Assembly (NCBI RefSeq): GCF_014803405.1
Contig: NZ_JACYFG010000002.1
Location: 62,001-126,000, forward strand
Origin: Pelagicoccus enzymogenes
Lineage (GTDB): Bacteria; Verrucomicrobiota; Verrucomicrobiia; Opitutales; Opitutaceae
Length of the DNA stretch: 64,000 bases
Direction: 5' to 3'
The position numbers and the translations under genes were made by a program. Below the pieces are notes generated by a model. The model was not told where the DNA came from and made no database searches. It was given only the letters and a program-made list of their open reading frames with translations. How positions within the stretch are numbered: the first letter of the stretch is position 1; every line of letters starts with the position of its first letter. Positions 8,207 through 17,548 of this stretch are shown piece after piece.

Positions 8207-10072
8207 ATGCCTGAACTCCATTTCTTAAACGCGCTCGACTATACGATACTGGCTGGATACATGGTCATGATCGTGGCCATCGGAATCTACGTGGCCCGCT
8301 TCAACAAGAAAACCACCGATTACTTCAAAGGCGGCGGACACATTCCATGGCAACTTTCCATGGTCTCTCTTTTCATTTCGGGCTTCTCCGCCTTCATGTT
8401 CGTCGGCGCCTCTGGAATAACATACAAAAACGGCGGCGGCGCCATCTTGCTCTTCAGCCTCGCCCTTCCAGCGTATTTGCTCGGCTACTACGTCTTTGCC
8501 ATCCGCTGGCGCCGCACCCGCCTCGACACCCCCCTGCAATTCCTGACCCGCCGCTTCTCCCGCGAAACGACCTACTTCTACACCTTGCTCGCCGTCGTGC
8601 CCAACACCCTCGTGCTGGGCATCATGGTCTACACCCTCTGCATTTTCACTTCCACCGCCCTGGGCATCAGCGAGCAGGTCTTCGACCTCGGACTCTTCAC
8701 CATCAAGGGATTCGAACTTTCAATCCTCATCACCGGCAGCGTCATCGTCATCTACACCACTCTGGGTGGGCTCTGGGCAGTCATGGTAACCGATGGTATC
8801 CAGTTTCTCATCGTTCTGCTCGTCACCCTCATCATCACGCCCCTGTCCTACTCCTATATCGGCGACGGAAGCATTATCGACGGGCTGAAGCGAATCGCCA
8901 GCGATACTCCGGACGGCTACTTCGATATCAACCTCGAAGGCAAGCCGCTGCTTTTCTGGCCGGTCTACTTCGTGTACATAATATTCGGATACAACGTAAA
9001 CTGGCACATCGCCCAACGTTACTACAGCGTCGCTGACGAGCGCGACACTCGCAAGATGGCCCTCTGGTGCGCCGGACTTTCCTTTGTCCTCCCCATGCTC
9101 TGGATCCTGCCCATCTTCACCACACCTATCATCTTTCCAGATATCGCATCCCTCTGGCCTAGCCTCACCAGTCCTGAGGAAGCCTCCTTCGTCACCCTCG
9201 CCCTTGCGGTTCTGCCGCACGGCATGCTCGGCCTTCTCACCGCCGCCATCTTCGCCGCCACCATGAGCTCCACCGACACGCTCTTCAATTGGCTCGGAGC
9301 CGTGCTGACCAAAGACGTCTACGTCCCGCTCACAACTTCCCTCAAAGGAAGAGCCCCCTCCGAACGCACCCAACTTTGGTTCGGCAAGGCCTCCGTGGCA
9401 TGCCTAGGCCTCTTCTCCATTTTCGTCGCCCTCAACATCAAGCGTTTCGGCGGAGCCTTTGACGTCTACATGAAGGCGGAATCGCTCTACAAGATCACCC
9501 TCTTCGTTCCCGTATTCTTCGGACTGCTCTACACCAGAACGCCTTGGTGGTCCGCCATCGCCTCCGTCAGCGCCGGCGTTCTTGGCGTGTTCTTCGTCGG
9601 AATCGCCGCCGCGTCCGGAGCCGAGGACGGAATCACCGTGATGAACGTTCTTTTCGCCGACATCCAAGCAAACTGGTTCGGCTTCGAGCTTACCCGCTAC
9701 GAACTCAACGCCATCGTCGGCATCCTCGCCAGCGGCAGCGTCTTCCTCGCTACCGCCTTCTTCGATAAACGTGAAGGGGCCTTCAAGAAGCGTATCGAAT
9801 CTTTCGAGACAGACCTAAAAACGCCTGCCTACGCCGAGCCAGACGCCAAGATCGGCCCAGAAGGGCTGATCGCCTACAAGCTGCTCGGCTACCTTTCCCT
9901 GCTCATTGGAGCCGTGCTGCTGCTCGTCACTTTCCTGACCCTCGAACGTAGCGGTTGGCTCAATACAATCGCAGGACTCATTTCAGCCACCATCGGCATC
10001 ACTATCGTCAAAGCCGTGCGCCAATACCAAGCGCGCCATCACCCCAACCCTCCCGCCCCTATCCAGCCATGA
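8207..10072 (+). CDS. sodium:solute symporter (SSS family)
   Basis: A 621-residue integral membrane protein with about 13-14 hydrophobic segments. The N-terminal LDYTILAGYMVMIVAIGIYVA segment followed by KKTTDYFKGGGHIPWQLSMVSLFISGFSAFMFVG is typical of SSS transporters of the SGLT type; ATMSSTDTLFNWLGAVLTKDVYVP matches the conserved region after TM8 with Na2-site Ser/Thr residues. The ATG at 8207 is chosen because the open frame extending upstream runs through the intergenic repeats. Its stop overlaps the start of the next gene (ATGA at 10069-10072), so it is coupled to a heparinase II/III-like lyase and probably imports that lyase's product or a related sugar acid. Confidence 0.9.
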   Translation: MPELHFLNALDYTILAGYMVMIVAIGIYVARFNKKTTDYFKGGGHIPWQLSMVSLFISGFSAFMFVGASGITYKNGGGAILLFSLALPAYLLGYYVFAIRWRRTRLDTPLQFLTRRFSRETTYFYTLLAVVPNTLVLGIMVYTLCIFTSTALGISEQVFDLGLFTIKGFELSILITGSVIVIYTTLGGLWAVMVTDGIQFLIVLLVTLIITPLSYSYIGDGSIIDGLKRIASDTPDGYFDINLEGKPLLFWPVYFVYIIFGYNVNWHIAQRYYSVADERDTRKMALWCAGLSFVLPMLWILPIFTTPIIFPDIASLWPSLTSPEEASFVTLALAVLPHGMLGLLTAAIFAATMSSTDTLFNWLGAVLTKDVYVPLTTSLKGRAPSERTQLWFGKASVACLGLFSIFVALNIKRFGGAFDVYMKAESLYKITLFVPVFFGLLYTRTPWWSAIASVSAGVLGVFFVGIAAASGAEDGITVMNVLFADIQANWFGFELTRYELNAIVGILASGSVFLATAFFDKREGAFKKRIESFETDLKTPAYAEPDAKIGPEGLIAYKLLGYLSLLIGAVLLLVTFLTLERSGWLNTIAGLISATIGITIVKAVRQYQARHHPNPPAPIQP

Positions 10073-12060
10073 CACGACGCGACCTCCTACGCTACGCCAG
10101 CGGCAGCCTCCTGCTAGCCAGCCTGCCCGCTTCCCTCGGCGCCAAAAACACCTCCTCCCAACGCCTCTTTTTCGAACGGTACGAGATCGGGAAAATACGG
10201 GCCAACGCCCGCAGCGCCCTGCTGGCCCCGACCTACCGAGAATGGGCAAGCCGCGACTTGAGCGAATTGCAGGACGCCCTCCACGCCTTCGAGCAATCAG
10301 GCGACATCGTTCGCGACTTCGCTACCATCATCAACCGCTTAACCGAATTTTCCCTCGTGCAGCTCGTGGAACCGAGTTCCCAAAGACGCGATGCTCTGCT
10401 TTCCGCCCTCAAGCGCTTGATCAGCTACCCGAAATGGGACTACTTCCTCGACGGCGACAAGGAGATCGGAATCCAACGCTCCTCCCTCGCCACCGTGCGA
10501 ATCCTCTTTGCTCGCGAAGTGCTGGACGACGCCATCGACGACAGCCTGGACAAGAAGATTCTCGACGCGATTGCGGCCAAAGGATGCCTGCCCTGCTACC
10601 GCGCCGTCTACGGTATGGACCATCCGGATACCGTCACTGGCTGGAGATTCGACGACCGCCATGAAGGCTTCTACCAGCTCTCCATGGAGCGATGGCCCAT
10701 GATCCTCGGCGACAACAACCTCCGCTCCGCTCCAAGCAGCGCCTTAGGGATCGGAGCCATCGCATTGCTCGGGCACGATCCGCGGGCCCAGCAGTGGCTC
10801 GACACCGCTGTATCCAGTTTTCAACGCGTCCTTCGGCTCTTTTCCCCGGATGGCAGCTACTTCGAAGGCCTCAGCTATGCGAACTACACCCTTCGCACCG
10901 CCCTTAATTTCTTCGACGCCCATGCTCGCAGCGTCGGCGGCATCGACTGGAGTAAAAAGGCCAACTTCGACGGCATGCTCGATTTCATCGCGAGCATGCA
11001 AGCCGGGAAAAACGCCGACGGAACTCCTGACATCGTCAACTTCAGCGACGCCCGCAGCAGCGTCTACGCCTGCGTGCCCGCCTGGATCGGAAAACAAACC
11101 GGCAACCCCCTCGCCCAGTACCAGGTCGAGCAAATGAGCCTCCCCACCTACTTTCTCGACTTCCTTTGGTACGAGCCCGGCAAAGCCTCCAGCCCGCCGC
11201 CGCCTGCTTTGCTAAACGTCCGCAACCAACTCGACTGGGTACTCTGCCGCAGCGGCTGGGACCCTGACGATGCCGTGCTGGCCTTCCGCAGCGGCGGCCC
11301 TTGCAACCACGAACACGCGGACCGAAACCATATCACCTACAAGTTTCACGGCGAACGCTTGCTCACCGACCTCTTCGGCGCCGCCTACGACAGCCGCCAC
11401 TCGGGCTGGGAAATGCGAAAAACCAAAGCCCACAACTCCGTCCTCGTGAACGGCATGGGCAACCATTACCACGATGGGCAAGAGGGCACCAACGACAGCA
11501 AGTCCTACGCAGCCATCACTCAATACCAGATACAAGGCGACACGGTCTGGTGGACCAGCGACGCCACCGCCGCCTACTTAATCGAAAACGACCACATCAC
11601 AAAAGTCCTTCGCACCGTTATCTTCCACAAACCGGATCTCGTCATAGTGATTGATCAAGTACGCCTGCATTTCGGCGAACAGCCCATGAGCATACGCTTC
11701 TTCCCGGATAACCGTGACGCCAAAGCGAAACTGAAAACCGGCAAAAACGATTTCCTCATCGAGCGTCCTCAAGCCCAGCTGCACGGCACCGTCTATTCTA
11801 AATCCGACGCCCCTAGCATCACTTCAACACAACTGGACGTGACTCCCGAAACCGGCGACTTCCCTTGCATCGAAATCGAGACCTCGCCCGCCTTTACGCA
11901 CGAGATCGTGACCGTGCTCAGAGCAAACCCGCGCGGCAGCTCCCCCGCGAAGGTCAATGTCACTTCCACCGAAAAAGGTTGGAAGCTCAACAGCAAGCAA
12001 GCCACCTTCCACATCGACACCCAATCCGCCACTCCCGTGATCCAGCTTTCGCTCGCTTAA
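10069..12060 (+). CDS. heparinase II/III-family lyase, Tat-exported
   Basis: A 663-residue protein. The N-terminus MTRRDLLRYASGSLLLASLPASLGA has the twin-arginine pattern of a Tat signal peptide. Residues about 60-330 form a helical (alpha/alpha) toroid region; the C-terminal half is a beta-sandwich with the family signature N413-H-E-H416-A-D-R-N-H followed by TDLFGAAYDSRHSGWEMRKTKAHNSVLVNG, as in heparinase II/III and oligo-alginate lyases. The expected activity is beta-elimination or hydrolysis of uronic-acid-containing glycans in the periplasm. The gene starts within the last codons of the symporter (4-base overlap) and is followed after four bases by an aminotransferase, so transport, cleavage and catabolism appear to be one transcription unit. 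Substrate not predictable from sequence. Confidence 0.85.
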   Translation: MTRRDLLRYASGSLLLASLPASLGAKNTSSQRLFFERYEIGKIRANARSALLAPTYREWASRDLSELQDALHAFEQSGDIVRDFATIINRLTEFSLVQLVEPSSQRRDALLSALKRLISYPKWDYFLDGDKEIGIQRSSLATVRILFAREVLDDAIDDSLDKKILDAIAAKGCLPCYRAVYGMDHPDTVTGWRFDDRHEGFYQLSMERWPMILGDNNLRSAPSSALGIGAIALLGHDPRAQQWLDTAVSSFQRVLRLFSPDGSYFEGLSYANYTLRTALNFFDAHARSVGGIDWSKKANFDGMLDFIASMQAGKNADGTPDIVNFSDARSSVYACVPAWIGKQTGNPLAQYQVEQMSLPTYFLDFLWYEPGKASSPPPPALLNVRNQLDWVLCRSGWDPDDAVLAFRSGGPCNHEHADRNHITYKFHGERLLTDLFGAAYDSRHSGWEMRKTKAHNSVLVNGMGNHYHDGQEGTNDSKSYAAITQYQIQGDTVWWTSDATAAYLIENDHITKVLRTVIFHKPDLVIVIDQVRLHFGEQPMSIRFFPDNRDAKAKLKTGKNDFLIERPQAQLHGTVYSKSDAPSITSTQLDVTPETGDFPCIEIETSPAFTHEIVTVLRANPRGSSPAKVNVTSTEKGWKLNSKQATFHIDTQSATPVIQLSLA

Positions 12061-12064
12061 GCAA

Positions 12065-13291
12065 ATGAACAGTCAAATCGACCTATCGAAAATGACGCCC
12101 GCTCACGCGGCCCACTACGCGAACGCGTCCAAGCGCATCCCCTGGGCCACCCAAACCAACGCTAAACGCTACGACGGTGAACTCATCCCCTCACGCCCTC
12201 CCTTCCTCAAGAAGGCCCAAGGCTGTCGCGTCTGGGACCTGGACGACAAATCCTATATCGACTACAAGGCATCTCTCGGTCCGATCATTCTCGGGTACCA
12301 GTATCCAGAAGTTGACGACGCCGTCCGCAAGCAGATGCAAGACGGCGTGCTGTTCTCCATGGCAAGCCCTCTCGAACTGGAAACGGCGGAAGCCATCCTC
12401 GATACCGTAGGATGGGCCGACAAGATTCGCTACATGAAAACGGGAGCCGACGTCTGCGCTTCCTGCCTTCGACTCGCCCGCAGCAAGACTGGCCGAAACC
12501 ACTTTCTCACGAGCGGCTACCACGGCTACCAAGATTGGTTCGCCTTGGCCTGGCCCAACAACGGCATCCCCACCGACTTGCATAAATTTTCCCACGCCAT
12601 CGAGTACGGAGACCTGCGAGCCGTCGACGAAGTATTCGACTCCATTGGCCACGAACTCGCCGCCGTAATCGTCTCTCCGGTCGAATGGCACAAGGCACCG
12701 AGCCCGAAGTTTTTGCAAAAACTGAGAGATAAATGCGACGCGTATGGCACAGTCCTCATTTTCGACGAAGTCCTCACCGGATTCCGTCTCGCTAAAGGAG
12801 GAGCCGCCGAATACTTCGGCGTTACACCCGACCTATCCGCCTACGCCAAAGCGATCGCCAATGGGTATCCACTTTCAGCCTACGCCGGAAAGTCAGAGTT
12901 CATGGACGCCCTCGACCGCACTATAATCACCACGACCTACGCTGGCGAATGCCTTTCCCTCGCCGCTGCCAAGGCAACCATGGACGTGCTCCGCCGCGAA
13001 CCCGTTAACGAACATATCGCCGCGCTTGGACAAACGCTGCGCGACGGCTTCGATTCCGTCTTCCAAGAATTGAGTTTCCCAGCAAGGACCGAAGGACTCC
13101 CCCACGCTCCCACCATCCAGTTCGCCGGCAACGAAGACGAGCAAAGCGCCGCTCGCATCAAGCTCTTCGACCAGCTTTACCAGCGAGGCATCTTCGCCAA
13201 TAAAGAGTGGTTCATCACCTACTCCCACCAAGAAAGCGACATTGCCGAAACGCTGGAAAAGTTCCGAGACTCGGTGAAGTCGATAGTCTGA
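12065..13291 (+). CDS. class III PLP-dependent aminotransferase (glutamate-1-semialdehyde aminomutase-like)
   Basis: A 408-residue cytoplasmic fold-type I PLP enzyme. It contains the FDEVLTGFR motif (D234 pairs with the pyridine nitrogen) and the PLP-lysine region SAYAKAIANGYPLSAYAG with K262 as the Schiff-base residue. Overall similarity is to the GSA-aminomutase/omega-aminotransferase group, but the context is sugar catabolism rather than haem synthesis: it follows the symporter-lyase pair by four bases and converges on a DapA-like, epimerase and isomerase operon. An aminotransferase acting on a keto or amino sugar derivative is plausible. The stop is followed directly by a REP-like pair. 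Confidence 0.85.
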   Translation: MNSQIDLSKMTPAHAAHYANASKRIPWATQTNAKRYDGELIPSRPPFLKKAQGCRVWDLDDKSYIDYKASLGPIILGYQYPEVDDAVRKQMQDGVLFSMASPLELETAEAILDTVGWADKIRYMKTGADVCASCLRLARSKTGRNHFLTSGYHGYQDWFALAWPNNGIPTDLHKFSHAIEYGDLRAVDEVFDSIGHELAAVIVSPVEWHKAPSPKFLQKLRDKCDAYGTVLIFDEVLTGFRLAKGGAAEYFGVTPDLSAYAKAIANGYPLSAYAGKSEFMDALDRTIITTTYAGECLSLAAAKATMDVLRREPVNEHIAALGQTLRDGFDSVFQELSFPARTEGLPHAPTIQFAGNEDEQSAARIKLFDQLYQRGIFANKEWFITYSHQESDIAETLEKFRDSVKSIV

Positions 13292-13295
13292 CCCC

Positions 13296-13358
13296 GCGGG
13301 AAGCGGCCTTGCGCCGCGAATGAAACCGCTCCAATCGCGACACAAGGTCGCTTCCCAC
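13296..13358. repeat. REP-like pair, head-to-head
   Basis: A plus-oriented unit (13296-13320, GCGGGAAGCGGCCTTGCGCC...) and a minus-oriented unit (13335-13358, reading GTGGGAAGCGACCTTGTGTC on the minus strand) are separated by 14 bases. They lie between two convergent genes, the classical position of paired REP/BIME elements. Confidence 0.85.
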
Positions 13359-13398
13359 AGTAAGTCACCCAGTACAGAACGACCCGCCTGCAAGCCGT

Positions 13399-14463
13399 TC
13401 AACTCAACCACCGATCCAAGTTCTCACGCACGAACTCATCGTCGTTTAAACTTGGATACGCCGCATGAATACGGTCCAGCTCCTCCATCTGTCCGGGGGA
13501 AAGCTCTTCCTGCGGATCTAGGCACCAGCGTCCCTCCAGCAAACCTTGTCGACGCAAAATCTCATGTATACCGGGGATGCAACCCGCAAAACCGTTCGCT
13601 ACGTCAAAAATAGCCGCGTTCGCGTCGGTCAGTTGGTGAGCACGCGTCAACAATTCCTTCGATAAACCGCTGCGGCGCTCCGCTTTCACAGCTTGCAAAT
13701 CCTTGACCGCCTGATGCGTCCAAACTGCCCACTGGCCAAGCAGGCCGCCTCGAATGCGCAATGGCTCGGCATCCTCCGAAAAACGAAACTCGCTTGCGAG
13801 GTCGACCAATATGTTGTCGTCGTTGCCTGTGTAGAGGGCAATCTCGCCCGCTCGGCCAGATTCATAAACGGCCCGCAGCACATTCAAGGTTTCATAGCGA
13901 TTGAATGGAGCCATCTTGATGCCAAGCAGATTCTCGATCTCGACAACTTCCCTCCAGAACTCGAAATCGAGACGACAGCCGCCCACCGATGGCTGTAGGT
14001 AAAACCCAAACACAGGAAAGACCTCAGCGATCGCTCGCATATGGGTGATCCGTTCTTCGTTCGAAGCATCGCTCAGGGCAGCGAGACTGACCAAACCGAG
14101 GTGGTAGCCGAGTTCCGCCGCCATTTCCGCCTCCGCTACAGCCTGTCGGGTCTTGCCAGCAATCCCGGCGACTCGTATCAATCCGCGATCCTGATCCGCT
14201 TCGCAGGCGTCCATCGTCTTAGCGGCCAGTTCCAGAACAGGTTGATAAAGACCGTACTTCGTTTCCCGAATCTCGAATTGGGTCGTGTGCACTCCCACCG
14301 CAATGCCACCTGCTCCCGAATCGCAATAGTATCGGGTCAAGGCGACTTGCCGGCGTTCGTCCAACTTTCGGGAACTATCAAGCGCCAATGGATGAGCCGG
14401 GATCACCACCCCATCCATCAAGCGTTCACGTGTAACGCTCCTAAGAGCTTTCGTAGAACTCAT
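13399..14463 (-). CDS. dihydrodipicolinate synthase/N-acetylneuraminate lyase-family aldolase
   Basis: A 354-residue TIM-barrel protein of the DapA superfamily, somewhat longer than the usual 300. Candidate catalytic residues are visible: K183 in LLGIKMAPF, the Schiff-base lysine position, and Y155 in FGFYLQPSV, the position of the conserved Tyr. The usual GTTGE phosphate or carboxylate loop is altered to GVHTTQFE. The ATG at 14463 is chosen since MSSTKALRSVTRERLMDGVVIPAHPL matches the family N-terminus, whereas the upstream extension overlaps the epimerase gene. It is the last gene of a minus-strand trio (isomerase, epimerase, aldolase). Probably a retro-aldol or dehydratase step on a keto-sugar acid; exact substrate unknown. 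Confidence 0.85.
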   Translation of the reverse strand: MSSTKALRSVTRERLMDGVVIPAHPLALDSSRKLDERRQVALTRYYCDSGAGGIAVGVHTTQFEIRETKYGLYQPVLELAAKTMDACEADQDRGLIRVAGIAGKTRQAVAEAEMAAELGYHLGLVSLAALSDASNEERITHMRAIAEVFPVFGFYLQPSVGGCRLDFEFWREVVEIENLLGIKMAPFNRYETLNVLRAVYESGRAGEIALYTGNDDNILVDLASEFRFSEDAEPLRIRGGLLGQWAVWTHQAVKDLQAVKAERRSGLSKELLTRAHQLTDANAAIFDVANGFAGCIPGIHEILRRQGLLEGRWCLDPQEELSPGQMEELDRIHAAYPSLNDDEFVRENLDRWLS

Positions 14464-14474
14464 GTATTCAGAAT

Positions 14475-15521
14475 TTAAAACTTTCCATCTCGCTTCTCGA
14501 ATCCGGTGGGCTTGCCGTAGGTGCTGCCTCCTCCAGACAACCAAGCCACCACCCAATCGATCATCGTGTCGATCTCGACGGATGGCTCGCCAAAGAGGCG
14601 GTGGGACCGACCCGCATTGTTCAGCCAAGCCGTCTCGCTTTCCTCCCCTTCGATCAAAGCCTTGCGACCAAAGCGACGGCCGAACTCCTCCGCGATTTCC
14701 CGCACGCTCAAGATATCGGGTCCGGTAATGTTGAGGGGAATCGCTGGCGACTGGGCCAATGGCAGCGCTTGCACGATTTGGCGGAGGGCATCGCCTTGCC
14801 AGATGACGTTCACGAAACCAGTCGAAACGTCCACCGGCTCGCCAGCCAAAACCTTGCTCGCGACATCGACTAACACCCCGTAGCGAAATTCCACGGAGTA
14901 GTTGAGTCGGATCAAAACGACCTCAGTGCCTTCCTCCTCGGACACTTGCTGGAAGCGCCGCTCCCGCTCGAGGCAAGACCGCGCGTACTCGCCCACCGGT
15001 TCCGTTGGCGAGCCTTCGTGCGATCCACCGCATCCTGGAGTGACGAAAGAATACACGCAGCCCGTAGAAAAGGCTACGATACGGGAGGAACGGTAACGTA
15101 GGGCCAAGGACCGCGCCAGATCCACGTTGGTTTCGCGAAGAATTTCAGGCCGGTCCGCTGTTCCGAACTTGGCTCCCACCAGGTAAAAAACTGTCGGAGC
15201 ATCGGGAAGCTCCGCCACGAATCGCTCCTCGCGCAAATCGCCCGCCACCGTAAGCACCCCCCGCTCCTCGTATTCACTTTTCGACTTCAAATTCCCGAAT
15301 CGCGACACCGCGATGACCCGATTGTCCTGCTCGAGCTCGTCCAAGGCGAATCGAAGCATCAAGCACAGGTGCAAACCCATCTTGCCGCCCGCCCCCAAAA
15401 CCACGATGTCGCCTTCCAAGTTCCGTAAGGCATCGCACACCGCCTCGTCCGGCCGGGCCAGGAACAAGTCGATCTCGGAACGGGGCACAGGCAGTTGGGG
15501 CTGAGTCTCTGGATGGGGCAT
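14475..15521 (-). CDS. NAD-dependent epimerase/dehydratase-family protein
   Basis: A 348-residue extended-SDR protein. The dinucleotide-binding loop GAGGKMG is at residues 43-49, and FSTGCVYSF supplies the Ser/Thr site. At the catalytic Tyr the sequence is GEYARSCLERER: the usual Y-x-x-x-K is Y-A-R-S-C, so the lysine is missing at its normal place. The ATG at 15521 is preferred because GGAG lies nine bases upstream; a longer in-frame reading would need a TTG start. It overlaps neither neighbour and lies 11 bases before the aldolase gene. Likely a sugar or sugar-acid oxidoreductase in the same catabolic pathway as its neighbours. Confidence 0.8.
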   Translation of the reverse strand: MPHPETQPQLPVPRSEIDLFLARPDEAVCDALRNLEGDIVVLGAGGKMGLHLCLMLRFALDELEQDNRVIAVSRFGNLKSKSEYEERGVLTVAGDLREERFVAELPDAPTVFYLVGAKFGTADRPEILRETNVDLARSLALRYRSSRIVAFSTGCVYSFVTPGCGGSHEGSPTEPVGEYARSCLERERRFQQVSEEEGTEVVLIRLNYSVEFRYGVLVDVASKVLAGEPVDVSTGFVNVIWQGDALRQIVQALPLAQSPAIPLNITGPDILSVREIAEEFGRRFGRKALIEGEESETAWLNNAGRSHRLFGEPSVEIDTMIDWVVAWLSGGGSTYGKPTGFEKRDGKF

Positions 15522-15586
15522 AGCCACATTCTCCGCCAGGCTCAAGCTGGGGCTCAACCGCCGGCTCGGTTTACCGAAAAACAGGG

Positions 15587-16372
15587 CTATTCGCCCATTC
15601 CAGCCACCCAGCGCCTCAAGGTTGCCGCGTCTCTGCGGAAGCTCTCGAGCTCATGGCCCTTCACGTGCTCGATACTGATCCAGCGCTCTCGCCCGTCGGA
15701 CCGCAGCACCTCCAGGAATTCCGACCACGCGTCCTCGCCCTCCTCCAGCAAAAGCGAGTGCGGCCAACCTTCCTTCGCGAAGTGGTTGCAGTGGATGTTG
15801 CTCACTTTTCCCAACAATTGTCGCAGTCCGCGAAGCCGATATCCCTGCTCCACCGACAAGTAAGGTTGCCAGAGCGTGAATACGTTCGGGTGAGCGACCT
15901 CATCGAGAAAAAGAGCCGTCGAATCGTTCGTATCGGTCAAGGTGTTGTCATGAAACTCCAGGTCGACGGTGATTCCGCGACCCTGAGCTTGCTCGCCGAT
16001 TTCGCGGCAGCGTTCCACGATGCGACTGCGGTGTTCCCCGGAAATCGCGGCCGAGCCGAGCCGCCCCGCCCAAACTCGGACTGACGGTGCCCCCAATTCG
16101 CAAGCAGTATCCAGCACCGCGTTCCAGGAGGGCTCATCTTCCGCGCAATGGGAAATGCAATCGTCGAAACGATAATAGGAACCGTAGGCCGATACTGCGA
16201 GACCGGCATCTTCCGTAAGGCGTCTCACTTCCTTGGCCCGCAGCAAACGACCATGCGGCACATGCACGTCGCCACCCCACTCGATTCCCTCAAGTCCGGC
16301 CGCCGAGACTTGCCGTACGATTTCCTCCGGACTCAAAGCCCTAAACGTTATGGATACCAAACCTGCTTTCAT
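15587..16372 (-). CDS. sugar phosphate isomerase/epimerase (xylose isomerase-like TIM barrel)
   Basis: A 261-residue AP-endonuclease-2/xylose-isomerase-like TIM barrel. Visible elements are AGLEGIEWGGDVHVPHG (strand 2 Glu/His), VDLEFHDNTLTDT (metal-ligand Glu and His), TLWQPY and WISIEHV near the C-terminus (metal-ligand Glu). It is cytoplasmic, with no signal peptide. It is the first gene of the minus-strand trio with the epimerase (65 bases downstream) and the DapA-like aldolase. Typical members isomerise or epimerise ketoses or inosose-type compounds; the actual substrate is not evident. Confidence 0.85.
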   Translation of the reverse strand: MKAGLVSITFRALSPEEIVRQVSAAGLEGIEWGGDVHVPHGRLLRAKEVRRLTEDAGLAVSAYGSYYRFDDCISHCAEDEPSWNAVLDTACELGAPSVRVWAGRLGSAAISGEHRSRIVERCREIGEQAQGRGITVDLEFHDNTLTDTNDSTALFLDEVAHPNVFTLWQPYLSVEQGYRLRGLRQLLGKVSNIHCNHFAKEGWPHSLLLEEGEDAWSEFLEVLRSDGRERWISIEHVKGHELESFRRDAATLRRWVAGMGE

Positions 16373-16533
16373 AAGATCGAAATTTCAAAGCGGAAATTTT
16401 AAGGCTCACAGCCGCTTGAACGCCGAATAAGCTCAAGCGATGCGAGGAGAACAAGGTCCCGCCAAGCTTACGATAAACCAGGCGGCTAGGCGACAGGGCT
16501 CCACAAGCCGAGCATCATTCAGCCAAAAGTCCG

Positions 16534-17412
16534 ATGACGGTTCCAAATACAAACGACGGCTCCAGCAACCCACCCGCTCTGAAAGCTTTCCTAAACGCGG
16601 GCACCCTGCGAGATCTCCCCAAGGGCAGCGAAATGGCAGGCAAAAGCTTGGATCAGCAATACGAGGCGATCCGGATTGCCGGCTTCCTCGGCTTGCAGGA
16701 CGGCGAGACAGCGACCTGCGAAAGGCAAAACCTGGCCCGCTGCGGAAGCGGCAGGATAAACCATCCTTCCGACGTCGCCCCCCTAGTGGAGAAGCATTTG
16801 AGCGAAGGGATGCTCGCGACCACCCTGCACGTGGGATGGGGAAGCGAATGCGACTCTGAGGTGGACAAGCTCGTCACTGCAATCATTCAGGCCTCAGACC
16901 ACTATCGGTACCCGCTTTACGTCGAGACACACCGGGCCACGATCACGCAAGACAGCTGGCGAACCGTACAGATCGTGAAACGTTACCCCGAAATTCGATT
17001 CAACGGCGACTTCTCGCACTGGTACACGGGACACGAAATGGTCTACGGAGACTGGGAGGAAAAGCTTCGCTTCATTCAACCCGTTCTCGAACGCGTACGC
17101 TTCATCCACGGCCGCATATCCACTCCCGGGGCCATACAGGCAGCCCTGCAATCGAATCCAAACGGTGAATACATCGAGCATTTCAAGGAGATCTGGAGGC
17201 GTTGTTTCGAAGGGTTCCTCTCAACCGCCGTGAGCGGGGACTACCTCATCTTCGCTCCAGAGCTGCTCCCTCCATGTATTTACTACGCTCCCACCTACCT
17301 CAATTCCCAAGGGGAACCCACAGAATCATCAGACCGTTGGCAGGACGCCCTGTTGCTCAAGCTCATCGCTCAAGAAGAATTCTCCAGCGTGCAAGAGCTG
17401 CTCCGTTCCTAG
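16534..17412 (+). CDS. xylose isomerase-like TIM-barrel protein
   Basis: A 292-residue protein probably of the sugar phosphate isomerase/epimerase superfamily. The region YPLYVETHRATITQDSWRT supplies the strand-5 Glu/His, RFNGDFSHW a conserved Asp-x-Ser-His, and VRFIHGR a C-terminal His. The strand order agrees with the superfamily even though the N-terminal part is divergent and Gly-poor. It is divergently transcribed from the isomerase-led trio across a 161-base gap, suggesting a shared promoter region and a related pathway. No signal peptide. Function beyond superfamily level is not supportable. Confidence 0.65.
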   Translation: MTVPNTNDGSSNPPALKAFLNAGTLRDLPKGSEMAGKSLDQQYEAIRIAGFLGLQDGETATCERQNLARCGSGRINHPSDVAPLVEKHLSEGMLATTLHVGWGSECDSEVDKLVTAIIQASDHYRYPLYVETHRATITQDSWRTVQIVKRYPEIRFNGDFSHWYTGHEMVYGDWEEKLRFIQPVLERVRFIHGRISTPGAIQAALQSNPNGEYIEHFKEIWRRCFEGFLSTAVSGDYLIFAPELLPPCIYYAPTYLNSQGEPTESSDRWQDALLLKLIAQEEFSSVQELLRS

Positions 17413-17548
17413 TCGGCAAAAGCGAGTCGCTCCAGGCTGCCTTCGGGAGGACCATGCGCCAAATTAGCATTCGGGACTTTCCTCCCTCGACGCGGCCCGA
17501 CTTCTGCTTGAGAGTGGCATTTGCACGCCAACATGCCTCCATCTCGCT

